Position numbers and translations under genes: made by a program
In this document: in pieces, positions 9,299-17,830 of the stretch
Layout of the letters: each line of letters begins with the position of its first letter
Numbering within the stretch: the stretch's first letter is position 1
DNA from: Luteirhabdus salina
GTDB taxonomy: Bacteria; Bacteroidota; Bacteroidia; Flavobacteriales; Flavobacteriaceae
Direction of reading: 5' to 3'
DNA: 64,000 bases
NCBI GenBank assembly: GCA_025384855.1
Contig: JALAHT010000001.1
Span: forward strand, 811,064 to 875,063
Notes under the pieces: generated by a model
Databases searched by the model: none
What the model was told of the DNA's origin: nothing
Seen by the model: the letters and a program-made list of their open reading frames with translations, nothing else

Positions 9299-10556
9299 TT
9301 TTGTGAAGAAGGTTCGCTAGTATAAACGCTAGGAATGCTGGAAGCACCCATCCCATATTTTGGTTTCCGAGTGGAATGGTGTTTCGAATTGACGTCAATA
9401 CTTCACTTTCCACTATAAATCCTAAAAAATCGGGAAGACTAAATAGAACCGTTATCAGAGCCACTATTCGGAATACTAACGAAGAAGCAAATTGCTGTGG
9501 GATAGCATTCAGCAAAATTAGAATAATGGTCAACGGATAAATTATCATCAGTGCTGGCAGGGCGATATCAATTATAAAGGAAACGTTGAATTGGCCTACT
9601 GCTACTCCAATAGCACAGCCTAAAACAGCCGTCACAATATATACTAGCCGCGAATTTCCCAGTATCCCCTTGAAGAAATCGGCAGTACCGGTTACGATCC
9701 CAACTGCGGTGGTAAAACATGCTAGTCCAACCGCAACGGCTAAAAAACTAGTTCCTACATTTCCAAGGGTCTCAATACTCAAATAGGTAAGAAGCTCGGT
9801 TCTTGTTTCACCCGGAAACATACCGCTATAAAAAGCACCGATTGCAATCAGTCCCGCATAGATGGTAAAAAGTCCGAAACCAGCATACAATCCAGCTTTA
9901 CCGATCATCTTTTTCTTTTCTTCGTAACCGTATTTCCCTTGCAAAGCGAAGGAGACAACAATAACACCTCCAACCACCACACCTCCAATCGCATCAAAGG
10001 TTTGGTAGCCTTCCAGAATACCTTCGGTAAAGGGACTCACACTTTGGGAGATGCTATAGGCTGTATGTTCTGCAAAAAGTCCGATAGCGACAATCACCAC
10101 CAACAATATGACCAAGATTGGAGTGAGAAATTTTCCAATCAATTCCAAAATCTTTGATCTGTTTAGGGCGAATAGCAATACCAAGGCAAAGTAAAGGCAG
10201 CTAAACCATAGTGACGACAGCTCGAAATAGGGTGCGATGGCCATTTCGTACGTAACCGACGCCGTTCTGGGAGATGGAAGCGATATTGCAATCAGGTAAA
10301 TAGCAACAGCATATACCAACGCTATGGATGGTGATATTTTTTTAGCGAAATCGGTGAGCGTTCCTTGAAGTCTAGCATGACCATAAATGGCCAAAATTGG
10401 AATGATAACCGCCGAAATGGCAAAACCGAATGTTACCCAAATCCATTCTGAGCTTGCTTGAAACCCTAAAAATGGTGGAAGAATTAGGTTTCCTGCCCCA
10501 AAGAAAAGTGAAAACAGCGCAAAAGCTGTCATAAAGGTTTGTTTGGTATACGGCAT
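9282..10556 (-). CDS. brnQ: Branched-chain amino acid:cation symporter, BrnQ/LIVCS family
   Basis: This protein of about 424 residues has roughly 12 hydrophobic helices. The N-terminal FALFSLFFGAGNLILPPFLG is the conserved opening segment of the LIVCS family, which imports Leu, Ile and Val with Na+ or H+. An upstream in-frame ATG at 10622 would add 22 polar residues and overlap the divergent hydrolase gene. The ATG at 10556 (MPYTKQTF) places the first helix where the family has it and is preferred. Only 33 bases separate it from the divergent gene at 10590. Confidence 0.92.
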   Translation of the reverse strand: MPYTKQTFMTAFALFSLFFGAGNLILPPFLGFQASSEWIWVTFGFAISAVIIPILAIYGHARLQGTLTDFAKKISPSIALVYAVAIYLIAISLPSPRTASVTYEMAIAPYFELSSLWFSCLYFALVLLFALNRSKILELIGKFLTPILVILLVVIVAIGLFAEHTAYSISQSVSPFTEGILEGYQTFDAIGGVVVGGVIVVSFALQGKYGYEEKKKMIGKAGLYAGFGLFTIYAGLIAIGAFYSGMFPGETRTELLTYLSIETLGNVGTSFLAVAVGLACFTTAVGIVTGTADFFKGILGNSRLVYIVTAVLGCAIGVAVGQFNVSFIIDIALPALMIIYPLTIILILLNAIPQQFASSLVFRIVALITVLFSLPDFLGFIVESEVLTSIRNTIPLGNQNMGWVLPAFLAFILANLLHKTKKAP

Positions 10557-10589
10557 TCCAAGATATTTGCGGTTGAAGATACCTAAAAT

Positions 10590-11351
10590 ATGATTTCGAC
10601 CTATCGCGATTGCGACATTCATTACACCGTTTCAGGAAAAGGCCCTGCGATTGTTTTGCTGCACGGCTTTTTGGAAAGTTCAACAATTTGGAATGAATTT
10701 GTGACGCACCTTTCAGAAACGAAAACCGTAATTACGATCGATTTACCCGGTCATGGTAAAAGTGATGTATTTGGGCATGTGCACACGATGGAAGAAATGG
10801 CCAATGTGGTTGTACATATTATGGATGAGTGTGAAATTTCTGCAGCCACGATGTTAGGGCATTCCATGGGTGGCTATGTTGCGTTGGCGATGGCCGAAGC
10901 CTATCCCGAAAGAATCTCAAGGTTATTGCTGTTGAATTCTACCACCCTCCCCGATTCGGAAGAGCGATTAGTAAATAGAAATCGTGCCTTGCAATTGCTG
11001 GATGAAAATCCCCCTCCCTTTATCCGTATGGCGATTGCGAATTTATTCCCATCGGAAAGGATTCATGACTACGAAGAAATTATTGTACGCTTAAAAAACG
11101 AAGCCTTATCATTTCCATTGGAAGGAATCAAGGCGTGTATACGGGGCATGATGCAGCGGAAAGATCAAACGGAAACCCTGCGACGTTTTTCGAATGAAAA
11201 ACTATGGATTGCCGGAAAGAGCGATCCGTTAATTTCTTTAACACTCTCAAAAGAACTAGCAAAAAAGAGCAAAGCCCCTTTAAAAATAATAGATGGAGGC
11301 CATATGGGATGGATAGAAAACAAAAATGAAGTGTTATTGATTTGCATTTAA
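10590..11351 (+). CDS. Alpha/beta hydrolase
   Basis: This 253-residue cytosolic protein has the alpha/beta-hydrolase layout. LLHGFLESSTIW carries the oxyanion-hole HG, the nucleophile elbow GHSMGG has Ser near residue 94, and DGGHMGW near the C-terminus carries the catalytic His. The Asp is probably in AGKSDPL. The family includes esterases, MenH-like lyases and epoxide hydrolases, and the substrate cannot be told from sequence. It is divergent from brnQ with very little room for two promoters. A near-match to a -7 box (GATATTTG) lies upstream. Confidence 0.88.
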   Translation: MISTYRDCDIHYTVSGKGPAIVLLHGFLESSTIWNEFVTHLSETKTVITIDLPGHGKSDVFGHVHTMEEMANVVVHIMDECEISAATMLGHSMGGYVALAMAEAYPERISRLLLLNSTTLPDSEERLVNRNRALQLLDENPPPFIRMAIANLFPSERIHDYEEIIVRLKNEALSFPLEGIKACIRGMMQRKDQTETLRRFSNEKLWIAGKSDPLISLTLSKELAKKSKAPLKIIDGGHMGWIENKNEVLLICI

Positions 11352-11431
11352 TCGATATTTTTATGCGTTTTAACGATTATTTATGAAATTTTTATATATT
11401 AGCCTAACTAACAAGCAAACACCTGATACCC

Positions 11432-11701
11432 ATGAACTTTCCCCAAAAACCTACGAATCCTTTGCAGGGCGCGTACTGTGGCCTTGTCGGACACCGTTAC
11501 AGAGTGTCGCAGCGCATTACGCATCATATTAACGAATATGAATGTTGCAACTGCGGAAAACAGATAACCGACACATTTTCGGGTAAAACGGAATTGTTAA
11601 CAGTTAAAAACAAACAGGTAAATGAAAAGCTCGCCGAGTTTTTCAGAAAAAAGCAAGCGTATTTCCAGCGGAAATCGCAACGGATACGCTTTGCCAGCTA
11701 A
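11432..11701 (+). CDS. Small Cys/His-rich protein, possible zinc-binding
   Basis: This 89-residue basic protein has one recognisable feature: a Cys and His near residues 16-21 (YCGLVGHRYR) and a CCNCGK knuckle near residues 38-43. This spacing resembles one half of a treble-clef or zinc-ribbon and is like the small prophage-associated DUF1660 family, but the match is not secure. The C-terminus is Lys/Arg-rich (FFRKKQAYFQRKSQRIRF), which would suit nucleic-acid or ribosome binding. It stands alone between the hydrolase gene and the convergent thiL, whose end is 6 bases away. No promoter box is clear. Function unknown. Confidence 0.65.
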   Translation: MNFPQKPTNPLQGAYCGLVGHRYRVSQRITHHINEYECCNCGKQITDTFSGKTELLTVKNKQVNEKLAEFFRKKQAYFQRKSQRIRFAS

Positions 11702-11706
11702 CAATC

Positions 11707-12762
11707 TTATTCTTCATCGGAAAGTGCATTCCAGCCCCTTGCCTTAAGTGGGATTTTAGTGTTGGCTCGCGTTACCAGATGCATGCCTTCATTTTTAGCA
11801 TTAATATGGCCAATCACGGAAAGGTGTGGATTTCCCTTTATTTTGTCGAAATCGGCCGTATCGATTGTAAATAGTAATTCGTAATCTTCACCTCCTGACA
11901 AGGCGATTGTTGTGCTATCCAATTCGAATTCTTCACAAGTGGTAATTACCTGAGGATCTAAGGGGATTTTCTCTTCATAGAGTGTACAGCCCATCTGTGA
12001 ACTCTTACAGATATGTATCAATTCTGAAGAAAGCCCATCACTAATGTCAATCATTGAAGTGGGCTTCACTTCCAATTCCATCAACAAGGGACGAATATCC
12101 TTCCGCGCCTCTGGTTTTAGCTGCCGTTCAATTAGATAAGAATACGGCTCCAAATCGGGTTGCGACTTCGGGTTCACCTTAAAAACCTCTTTTTCACGCT
12201 CCAACACCTGCAGGCCGAGATAGGCGCCACCTAAATCGCCTGTTACCACAATTAAGTCATTTTCCTTCGCTCCAGAACGTCGCACCAAAGTATCGCTGGC
12301 ACCTAGTCCGATGGCAGTAACACTAATGACCAGCCCTGTGGTTGAAGAGGTCGTATCGCCGCCCACCACATCTACACCATAGGTTTTGGCAGCCGTGGTA
12401 ATACCGGCATAGAGTTCTTCAAGCGCTTCTACTGGAAATCTGTTTGAAACTGCGATGGAAACAGTTATTTGTTTGGCTTCGGCATTCATAGCGAAAAGAT
12501 CGCTAACATTTACAACGACAGATTTATAGCCCAAATGCTTCAACGGCATATAGGATAAGTCGAAATGCACACCTTCAACCAACATATCGGTTGTCACCAC
12601 TAATTGTTGATTGTTTCCAGACTGAAGAATAGCAGCATCATCGCCAATTCCTAAAATCGTTTCTTCATTTATGACTTCAAAATGCTTGGTTAGATGGTCG
12701 ATCAGGCCAAATTCACCCAAATCGGAAATACTAGTTCTCTCGGCGTCTTTATTTTCAAACAT
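11707..12762 (-). CDS. thiL: Thiamine-monophosphate kinase
   Basis: This 351-residue enzyme phosphorylates thiamine phosphate to thiamine diphosphate, the last step of the pathway. It has the AIR-synthase/PurM fold: GIGDDAAIL near residues 41-49 (metal and ATP binding), VVTTDMLVEGVHF, VVGGDTTSS near residues 134-142, VTGDLGGAYLG, and IDISDGLSSELIHIC. LALSGGEDYELLFT-like sequence (SGGEDYELLF here) is a ThiL signature. Length is slightly above the usual 320-340. It is transcribed alone, and no other thiamine gene is in the window. Confidence 0.95.
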   Translation of the reverse strand: MFENKDAERTSISDLGEFGLIDHLTKHFEVINEETILGIGDDAAILQSGNNQQLVVTTDMLVEGVHFDLSYMPLKHLGYKSVVVNVSDLFAMNAEAKQITVSIAVSNRFPVEALEELYAGITTAAKTYGVDVVGGDTTSSTTGLVISVTAIGLGASDTLVRRSGAKENDLIVVTGDLGGAYLGLQVLEREKEVFKVNPKSQPDLEPYSYLIERQLKPEARKDIRPLLMELEVKPTSMIDISDGLSSELIHICKSSQMGCTLYEEKIPLDPQVITTCEEFELDSTTIALSGGEDYELLFTIDTADFDKIKGNPHLSVIGHINAKNEGMHLVTRANTKIPLKARGWNALSDEE

Positions 12763-12779
12763 GCTCTCTTAATTTTACA

Positions 12780-12787
12780 CAAAAATA
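12780..12787 (-). promoter_or_regulatory. thiL -7 promoter box (TATTTTTG)
   Basis: TATTTTTG on the minus strand ends 17 bases before the thiL ATG, giving a leader of about 10 bases. No clear -33 match is seen. Confidence 0.5.
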
Positions 12788-12839
12788 CGGGAAACCTACT
12801 CGAACCCCATCCTTCACTATATAAAATTCAACAATCCTT

Positions 12840-12872
12840 TAGAAAATGTAACTTTTTATCGCACATTTTCTA
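12840..12872. promoter_or_regulatory. 10-bp inverted repeat in the thiL / propeller-operon intergenic region
   Basis: TAGAAAATGT at 12840-12849 is repeated in reverse as ACATTTTCTA at 12863-12872, with a 13-base AT-rich loop. There is no T-tract suited to termination. A near-consensus box (TAATATTG) lies about 10 bases downstream on the plus strand, so an operator for the operon starting at 12997 is possible. Confidence 0.35.
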
Positions 12873-12942
12873 TAAGAACTTGTAATATTGCAAGGTCTAT
12901 CACGACTTATTATATTGGTAGATACTATATTACTACTGAATT

Positions 12943-12960
12943 CGTTATATTATGATAACG
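12943..12960. promoter_or_regulatory. Dyad CGTTAT-N6-ATAACG upstream of the MbnP/MbnH-like operon
   Basis: A perfect 6-bp dyad with 6-base spacing lies 37 bases upstream of the ATG at 12997 in a very AT-rich stretch. Position and symmetry fit a dimeric regulator site, but none is identified. Confidence 0.3.
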
Positions 12961-12996
12961 TATATTATAGCTCAATCTTAATTTTAATAACTCTTC

Positions 12997-14409
12997 ATGA
13001 AAATACTTTTACACGCTGCAATTTGTCTTTTTACAACGGCAATGCTAGCACAGTCCCCCTGTGAAGGTGGAACGTCCGCAGGCTATCCGTGCGATGGCTT
13101 GCAGCTTCAATCGCAAATAAATTTAAACACATTAGATGCCAGTGCAGGAAATGATTCCTGGGGATGGACAGATCCAGCTACTGAAATAGAGTATGCAATC
13201 GTTGGCTTGAACAACGGTACCGCATTTATTGATATATCGACACCTACTGATCCGATTTATCTAGGAAAGCTCCCAACCCACTCTGGAAACAGTACTTGGC
13301 GCGATATTAAAGTATACAATAACCACGCCTTTGTTGTTAGTGAAGCAGGAGGCCATGGAATGCAGGTTTTTGATCTTACGCGTTTGAGAAATGTTAACGC
13401 CGCCCCGGTAACATTTACAGAGGATGCCCACTACGACGAATTTGGAAACGCACATAATATTGTTATCAATGAAGATACAGGATTCGCATATGCTGTTGGA
13501 ACCAGTACTTTCAATGGTGGACCCCATTTCATCAATATCCAGGACCCCCTGAATCCAACATTTGCAGGAGGATATTCTATGGATGACTATAGCCACGATG
13601 CGCAAGTAGTTACGTATGGCGGACCCGATTCCGATTATACTAACAGAGAAATCTTGATTGGAAGTAACGAAAATGAAATTTCCATCGTAGACATAACAGA
13701 CAAAAACAATCCGCAATCAATTTCTACCATTTCCTACACAAACGTAGGTTATACACACCAAGGATGGTTTACTGAAGACCAGCGCTATTTTATTTTAGGC
13801 GATGAATTGGACGAATCCTTTGTTGGCTTCAACTCTCGTACGATTATCTTCGATTTTAACGATTTGGATAATCCTCAGTTTCACTTTGAATATTTCGGCC
13901 CTACTCCAGCTATCGACCATAACGGTTATGTGAAGGGCGATAAATATTATTTAGCGAATTATACTGCAGGTATGCGCGTAATCGACGTCAGTGACATTGA
14001 AAATGAAAATATTACAGAAACTGCCTCCTTTGATAGTCATCCCGAAACAAATTCTGCTTCTTTTGAAGGTGTGTGGAGTATATATCCTTATTTCGAAAGT
14101 GGTAATATTGTGTTAAGCGATATCAATCGAGGTTTCCTCCTGGTTCGTGACCCAGTCGTACTTGACACCCCCTCCCTTACCAAAGAGGGGTTTTCGATGT
14201 ATCCTAACCCAACGAATAGTAAGCTTACTATCGCTTCTGCAGAAGAAACGATAACTAGTGTCCGTATTTTAAATGTACTTGGACAAACGGTTTATCAAAA
14301 CAATAGTTTTGATAATAACACTGTTAATTTAGATGTATCTAGCCTTTCAGCAGGAATGTACCTTACTGAAATAAACGGATCTACCACTAAAAGATTAATT
14401 ATTAAGTAA
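12997..14409 (+). CDS. Choice-of-anchor B (LVIVD-repeat) surface protein with T9SS type A sorting domain
   Basis: This 470-residue protein has a signal peptide (ending near LAQSP). The propeller-like choice-of-anchor B domain, about residues 30-390, contains repeated units such as AIVGLNNGTAFIDIS, HAFVVSEAGGHGMQVFDL and YYLANYTAGMRVIDVSDI. The last roughly 75 residues (MYPNPTNSKL ... NGSTTKRLIIK) form a type A T9SS C-terminal signal, so the protein should be secreted and anchored at the surface. The linker just before this signal is encoded by a GC-rich palindrome (14166-14190). It is the first gene of a four-gene operon with a second propeller protein and the MbnP/MbnH-like pair. Confidence 0.88.
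   Translation: MKILLHAAICLFTTAMLAQSPCEGGTSAGYPCDGLQLQSQINLNTLDASAGNDSWGWTDPATEIEYAIVGLNNGTAFIDISTPTDPIYLGKLPTHSGNSTWRDIKVYNNHAFVVSEAGGHGMQVFDLTRLRNVNAAPVTFTEDAHYDEFGNAHNIVINEDTGFAYAVGTSTFNGGPHFINIQDPLNPTFAGGYSMDDYSHDAQVVTYGGPDSDYTNREILIGSNENEISIVDITDKNNPQSISTISYTNVGYTHQGWFTEDQRYFILGDELDESFVGFNSRTIIFDFNDLDNPQFHFEYFGPTPAIDHNGYVKGDKYYLANYTAGMRVIDVSDIENENITETASFDSHPETNSASFEGVWSIYPYFESGNIVLSDINRGFLLVRDPVVLDTPSLTKEGFSMYPNPTNSKLTIASAEETITSVRILNVLGQTVYQNNSFDNNTVNLDVSSLSAGMYLTEINGSTTKRLIIK
14166..14190 (+). repeat. In-frame palindrome encoding the linker DTPSLTKEG
   Basis: CCCCTC at 14169-14174 pairs with GAGGGG at 14185-14190 around about 10 bases. Translated, this is the short linker just ahead of the T9SS signal. 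Its core resembles the hairpin at 26775-26793, so it may be a palindromic repeat captured in a coding sequence. Confidence 0.4.
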
Positions 14410-14431
14410 AAACCATAAGCCCCCAAGCGTT

Positions 14432-15778
14432 ATGAAATCCATTTTACCTACCCTGCGCTACGTAGCACTAACCTGTGTTGTCGTAAGCCTATTTTCTTGT
14501 GAAAAAGATGACAGCTCCAGTCCTAATCCTGAAAATCCAGAGTTTGGAAGTGTTGAATATATCAAAACCTTTGGCGGAAGTGGCCTAGATGAAGCAGTAT
14601 CTGTTGTAATGGCCAATGATGGCAATTATGTTCTGTTGGGTACGACCGAAAGTACTGATGGAGATATTGATGGAAAAACAACTACCGATTCCGATTACTG
14701 GGTTTTAAAAGTTTCGCAAGAAGGCACTATCCTTTGGAATAAGGTGTATGGCGGAAGTTCAGATGATAAAGCAACCAGTATTAAAAAAACCAATGATGGC
14801 GGCTTTATCGTGTCTGGATATAGCCGAAGCGACGATGGCGATGTTTCTGAAAACGGCGGTTTTCATGACTATTGGATCGTTAAATTGGATGGTAGCGGAA
14901 ATTTACAATGGGAAAAAAGCTTTGGTTACCCAGGAAGCGATCAAGCTCTAAATGTCCTGCAAACTTCCGATGGTGGGTATTTTACCACAGGTTTTCTAGA
15001 TGTTACGGCAAGTAATGGTGAAGGGAATGATACTCGAGGTACCTTACATGGCGTAGGCGAATATTGGGGTATACGGATGGATGCCAACGGTACTAAAATA
15101 TGGCGAAATTATTTCGGAGGAACGAATAACGACAGGAGTTATGACGCTATTCAAACTGCGGATGGAGGCTTTTTGATGGCTGGCGCTTCAGAAAGTACCG
15201 ACTTCGATATCACAGACGACAAAGGAAGCTACGACTATTGGTTGGTAAAAGTAAATGCCAACGGAGAAAAACAATGGACTCGATCCTATGGCGGTTCCGA
15301 AATCGACGTGTGCTACGCCATTGCAAATGCAGAAGGTGGATATATCATGGTCGGCGATGCTAGAAGTAGCGACCAAGATGTAACTAACGCAAAAGGCAAT
15401 GCTGATTTATGGGCTGTGAAAGTGAATACTACTGGCGATATTGTTTGGAAGCGTAATTTAGGTGGGGAACAATTCGATTCTGCAAGAAGTATTACACCTA
15501 TGGGCAACGGAGAATACTTGCTGTCAGGAACAACTCGCAGTACGACTGGAGACGTTTCAGGAAATAATGGCCAAAACGACCTCTGGACCTTAATTATTGA
15601 TGAACAAGGAGTCATTCAATATGAAGCGACATTTGGTGGCTCCAGCTTCGATTTCGGCGATGCAGCTATTCCAGTGGAAGACAATAAAATTATCGTTGTC
15701 GGTAATACCGAAAGCAACGATATTGACATACCACAATTTCGCGGTGTGAAAGACGTTTTATTAATCAAAATCAAATAA
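14432..15778 (+). CDS. Lipoprotein with seven tandem repeats, predicted seven-bladed beta-propeller
   Basis: This 448-residue protein has an export signal with the lipobox VVSLFSC (Cys near residue 23). Seven repeats of about 58 residues follow, each starting like W-x-K-x-F/Y-G-G-S-x-x-D and containing DGGxxxxG and DYWxxK, for example KVYGGSSDDKA, NYFGGTNNDRS, RSYGGSEIDVC and TFGGSSFDFGD. Seven such units fit a closed beta-propeller exposed at the cell surface or in the periplasm. It carries no T9SS signal. It lies 22 bases after the choice-of-anchor B gene and just ahead of the MbnP-like gene. Ligand unknown. Confidence 0.82.
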   Translation: MKSILPTLRYVALTCVVVSLFSCEKDDSSSPNPENPEFGSVEYIKTFGGSGLDEAVSVVMANDGNYVLLGTTESTDGDIDGKTTTDSDYWVLKVSQEGTILWNKVYGGSSDDKATSIKKTNDGGFIVSGYSRSDDGDVSENGGFHDYWIVKLDGSGNLQWEKSFGYPGSDQALNVLQTSDGGYFTTGFLDVTASNGEGNDTRGTLHGVGEYWGIRMDANGTKIWRNYFGGTNNDRSYDAIQTADGGFLMAGASESTDFDITDDKGSYDYWLVKVNANGEKQWTRSYGGSEIDVCYAIANAEGGYIMVGDARSSDQDVTNAKGNADLWAVKVNTTGDIVWKRNLGGEQFDSARSITPMGNGEYLLSGTTRSTTGDVSGNNGQNDLWTLIIDEQGVIQYEATFGGSSFDFGDAAIPVEDNKIIVVGNTESNDIDIPQFRGVKDVLLIKIK

Positions 15779-15803
15779 CTACTTTATTTTAATCAGACTC
15801 CCT

Positions 15804-16550
15804 ATGAAAAAAGTATTCCTACTTTTACTATTCGTAGCGGTACTTGCAAGTTGCAAAAGCGACGATGACAGCACTTCGAGTGCTTTGGTTCAATTTCAAT
15901 TCTCACAGAATTGGGACGGAACAGCGGTTACCGCAAGCGATATTAACAATACCGTTTATACCAACGAAAATGGTGAAGAATTGAAGATTGCTCGTTTGCG
16001 ATATCTTTTGTCACGCTTCCAATTAAGCAGCGCTGATGGTTCAAATACACTTTTGAATACCTATCAATTGATAGATCTATCCGATGCTTCTACAATGGAG
16101 TCGGATTCGCAAGTAACCGTTCCAGAAGGAACCTACACCGTTTCTATGGTATACGGTTTTAATGATGAAGACAATGTAGATGGCGCTTATGCTGATCTTA
16201 ATGCAGCTTCATGGAACTGGCCCATGATGTTGGGCGGCGGGTACCATTTCCTTCAATTTGATGGCACCTATAATGTTAATAGTAGCGAACCTAAACCTTT
16301 CAATTTTCATAATGGCACAGCGCGGGTAAGTGAAGGTGTTTTCGAGTCGAATTTCGTGGAAGTCGATTTAGGAACCATTACCATTGACGGGGATACGACG
16401 ATCAACATTCAGATGAACATCGCCGAATGGTTTAAAAACCCCAATACCTGGAACTTAAACGAACTAGACACGCCGTTAATGCCAAACTATGAAGCGCAGA
16501 TTATGATGCATGAAAATGCGCAATCCGTGTTTTCTATAAACCAAAATTAA
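15804..16550 (+). CDS. MbnP-family lipoprotein (putative copper-binding partner)
   Basis: This 248-residue lipoprotein has the lipobox VLASC with Cys at about residue 17. The mature part has the MbnP pattern: an N-terminal beta-strand VQFQFSQNWDG, then ARLRYLLSRFQL, YTVSMVYGFND and the aromatic AASWNWPMMLGGGYHFLQFDG near residues 133-153. In Methylosinus the MbnP protein binds copper after MbnH oxidises a Trp to kynurenine. The Trp-rich segment and the dihaem gene 55 bases downstream suggest the same partnership here. No methanobactin genes are present, so a role in copper handling is inferred from the family and not proven. Confidence 0.85.
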   Translation: MKKVFLLLLFVAVLASCKSDDDSTSSALVQFQFSQNWDGTAVTASDINNTVYTNENGEELKIARLRYLLSRFQLSSADGSNTLLNTYQLIDLSDASTMESDSQVTVPEGTYTVSMVYGFNDEDNVDGAYADLNAASWNWPMMLGGGYHFLQFDGTYNVNSSEPKPFNFHNGTARVSEGVFESNFVEVDLGTITIDGDTTINIQMNIAEWFKNPNTWNLNELDTPLMPNYEAQIMMHENAQSVFSINQN

Positions 16551-16614
16551 ATACCAAAGGGATGAGCCGAAGGTTCATCCCTTATACTTAAATCAAAATT
16601 GTAAAATGTACGGT

Positions 16615-17682
16615 ATGAAAAAGTATATGCTATCAATCGCAGTATTGACGGTTTTACTATTTGTTTCCTGTTCCGACGATTCCAATCCAGACGAACCAGG
16701 TTATGAACCCATACCCTATACCCTGGAGTTACCACCTATTTTTGACAGAATCAATCCCCCCAGCATACCTTCGGATAATCCATTAACGGAAGAAGGGGTA
16801 GCCCTCGGAAAAAAGCTTTTTTTCGATCCTATACTATCAGGAGATAATACACTCGCCTGTGCAGGTTGCCATAAACCCGCTAATGCCTTTACAGACGATG
16901 CTACATTGAGTATTGGAATAGATGGTGAAGAAGGTATCCGCAACTCAATGCCGCTATTCAATCTGGCTTGGAACACGAATGATTTCTTTTGGGACGGTGC
17001 CGCTAATACACTCGAAAAGCAGGTATTGGAACCGGTCGCGAATCCTGTTGAAATGCACGAAGACTGGGAGAATGCCGTAGCCGAGTTAGCCGCACACCCA
17101 CAATATCCAGAAATGTTCTCCAAATCCTTTGGAACGTCGAGTATCGACCGTGATCAAGTGGCTAAAGCCATCGCTCAGTTTATGCGGACCATGGTTTCTG
17201 GAAATTCGCGCTTCGACAAGTATCTTTTGGGTGAATTGGAACTTACAGAAAGTGAATTAAATGGCTTCGATATCTTTATGGATGAAGACCGAGGCGACTG
17301 CTTCCATTGTCATGGAAATCCCTTTAATCCACTCTGGACCGATAATCAGTATCACAATAACGGCCTTGATGAAACCTTCGACGACCGTGGTCGTGGCCTA
17401 GTGACGGGCGATCCGATGGATTTTGGAAAATTTCGTTCTCCTTCACTACGAAACCTAGCCTACACGGCTCCGTATATGCACGATGGACGTTTTGAAACAC
17501 TGGACGAAGTTATCGATCACTACTCGGAAGGATTGGTCTATTCCGAAACTATCGATCCACTTATGAAGGCCGTAGCAGAAGGCGGCGTTCAACTCACTAC
17601 AGAACAAAAAGAAGACCTGAAGGCCTTTCTACTCTCACTTTCCGACCCTTCTTTTATCAATAATCCAGATTTCCAGAACTAG
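16615..17682 (+). CDS. MbnH/MauG-like dihaem c-type peroxidase family lipoprotein
   Basis: This protein of about 355 residues has a lipobox LLFVSC and two CxxCH haem-c sites: CAGCH in LACAGCHKPANAF near residue 83 and CFHCH in DCFHCHGNPF near residue 223. The segment YTAPYMHDGRFETLDEVIDHY is characteristic of the bacterial cytochrome c peroxidase/MauG group. Next to an MbnP-like gene, the best reading is MbnH, which uses a bis-Fe(IV)-type state to oxidise a partner Trp; an ordinary peroxidase is the alternative. The ATG at 16615 (MKKYML) is preferred over 16606 because it starts the signal peptide cleanly. It is the last gene of the operon. Confidence 0.87.
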   Translation: MKKYMLSIAVLTVLLFVSCSDDSNPDEPGYEPIPYTLELPPIFDRINPPSIPSDNPLTEEGVALGKKLFFDPILSGDNTLACAGCHKPANAFTDDATLSIGIDGEEGIRNSMPLFNLAWNTNDFFWDGAANTLEKQVLEPVANPVEMHEDWENAVAELAAHPQYPEMFSKSFGTSSIDRDQVAKAIAQFMRTMVSGNSRFDKYLLGELELTESELNGFDIFMDEDRGDCFHCHGNPFNPLWTDNQYHNNGLDETFDDRGRGLVTGDPMDFGKFRSPSLRNLAYTAPYMHDGRFETLDEVIDHYSEGLVYSETIDPLMKAVAEGGVQLTTEQKEDLKAFLLSLSDPSFINNPDFQN

Positions 17683-17737
17683 AAGTAACCATTTCATTTT
17701 TAACTTTTTAGCAGTTTTTGTTAAGTATTGCTTAAAT

Positions 17738-17765
17738 CTATTGCTCAATAGGTTTTATAATACTT
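17738..17765. promoter_or_regulatory. Small dyads upstream of the suf promoter
   Basis: CTATTG-CT-CAATAG (17738-17751) is a 6-2-6 dyad. It lies within a wider inverted pair, AAGTATT at 17723-17729 and AATACTT at 17759-17765. These end about 30 bases before the suf -7 boxes. A repressor site is possible but unproven. Confidence 0.25.
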
Positions 17766-17795
17766 CGTCACTATGGTGTTACGCGCTATTTATTG

Positions 17796-17816
17796 TATTT
17801 TTGCGGTCTAATTTTG
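17796..17816 (+). promoter_or_regulatory. Tandem -7 boxes for the suf operon
   Basis: TATTTTTG (17796-17803) and TAATTTTG (17809-17816) both match TAnnTTTG. The second would give a leader of about 7 bases and the first about 20 to the ATG at 17831. Confidence 0.5.
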
Positions 17817-17830
17817 AATGATTCCAATCT

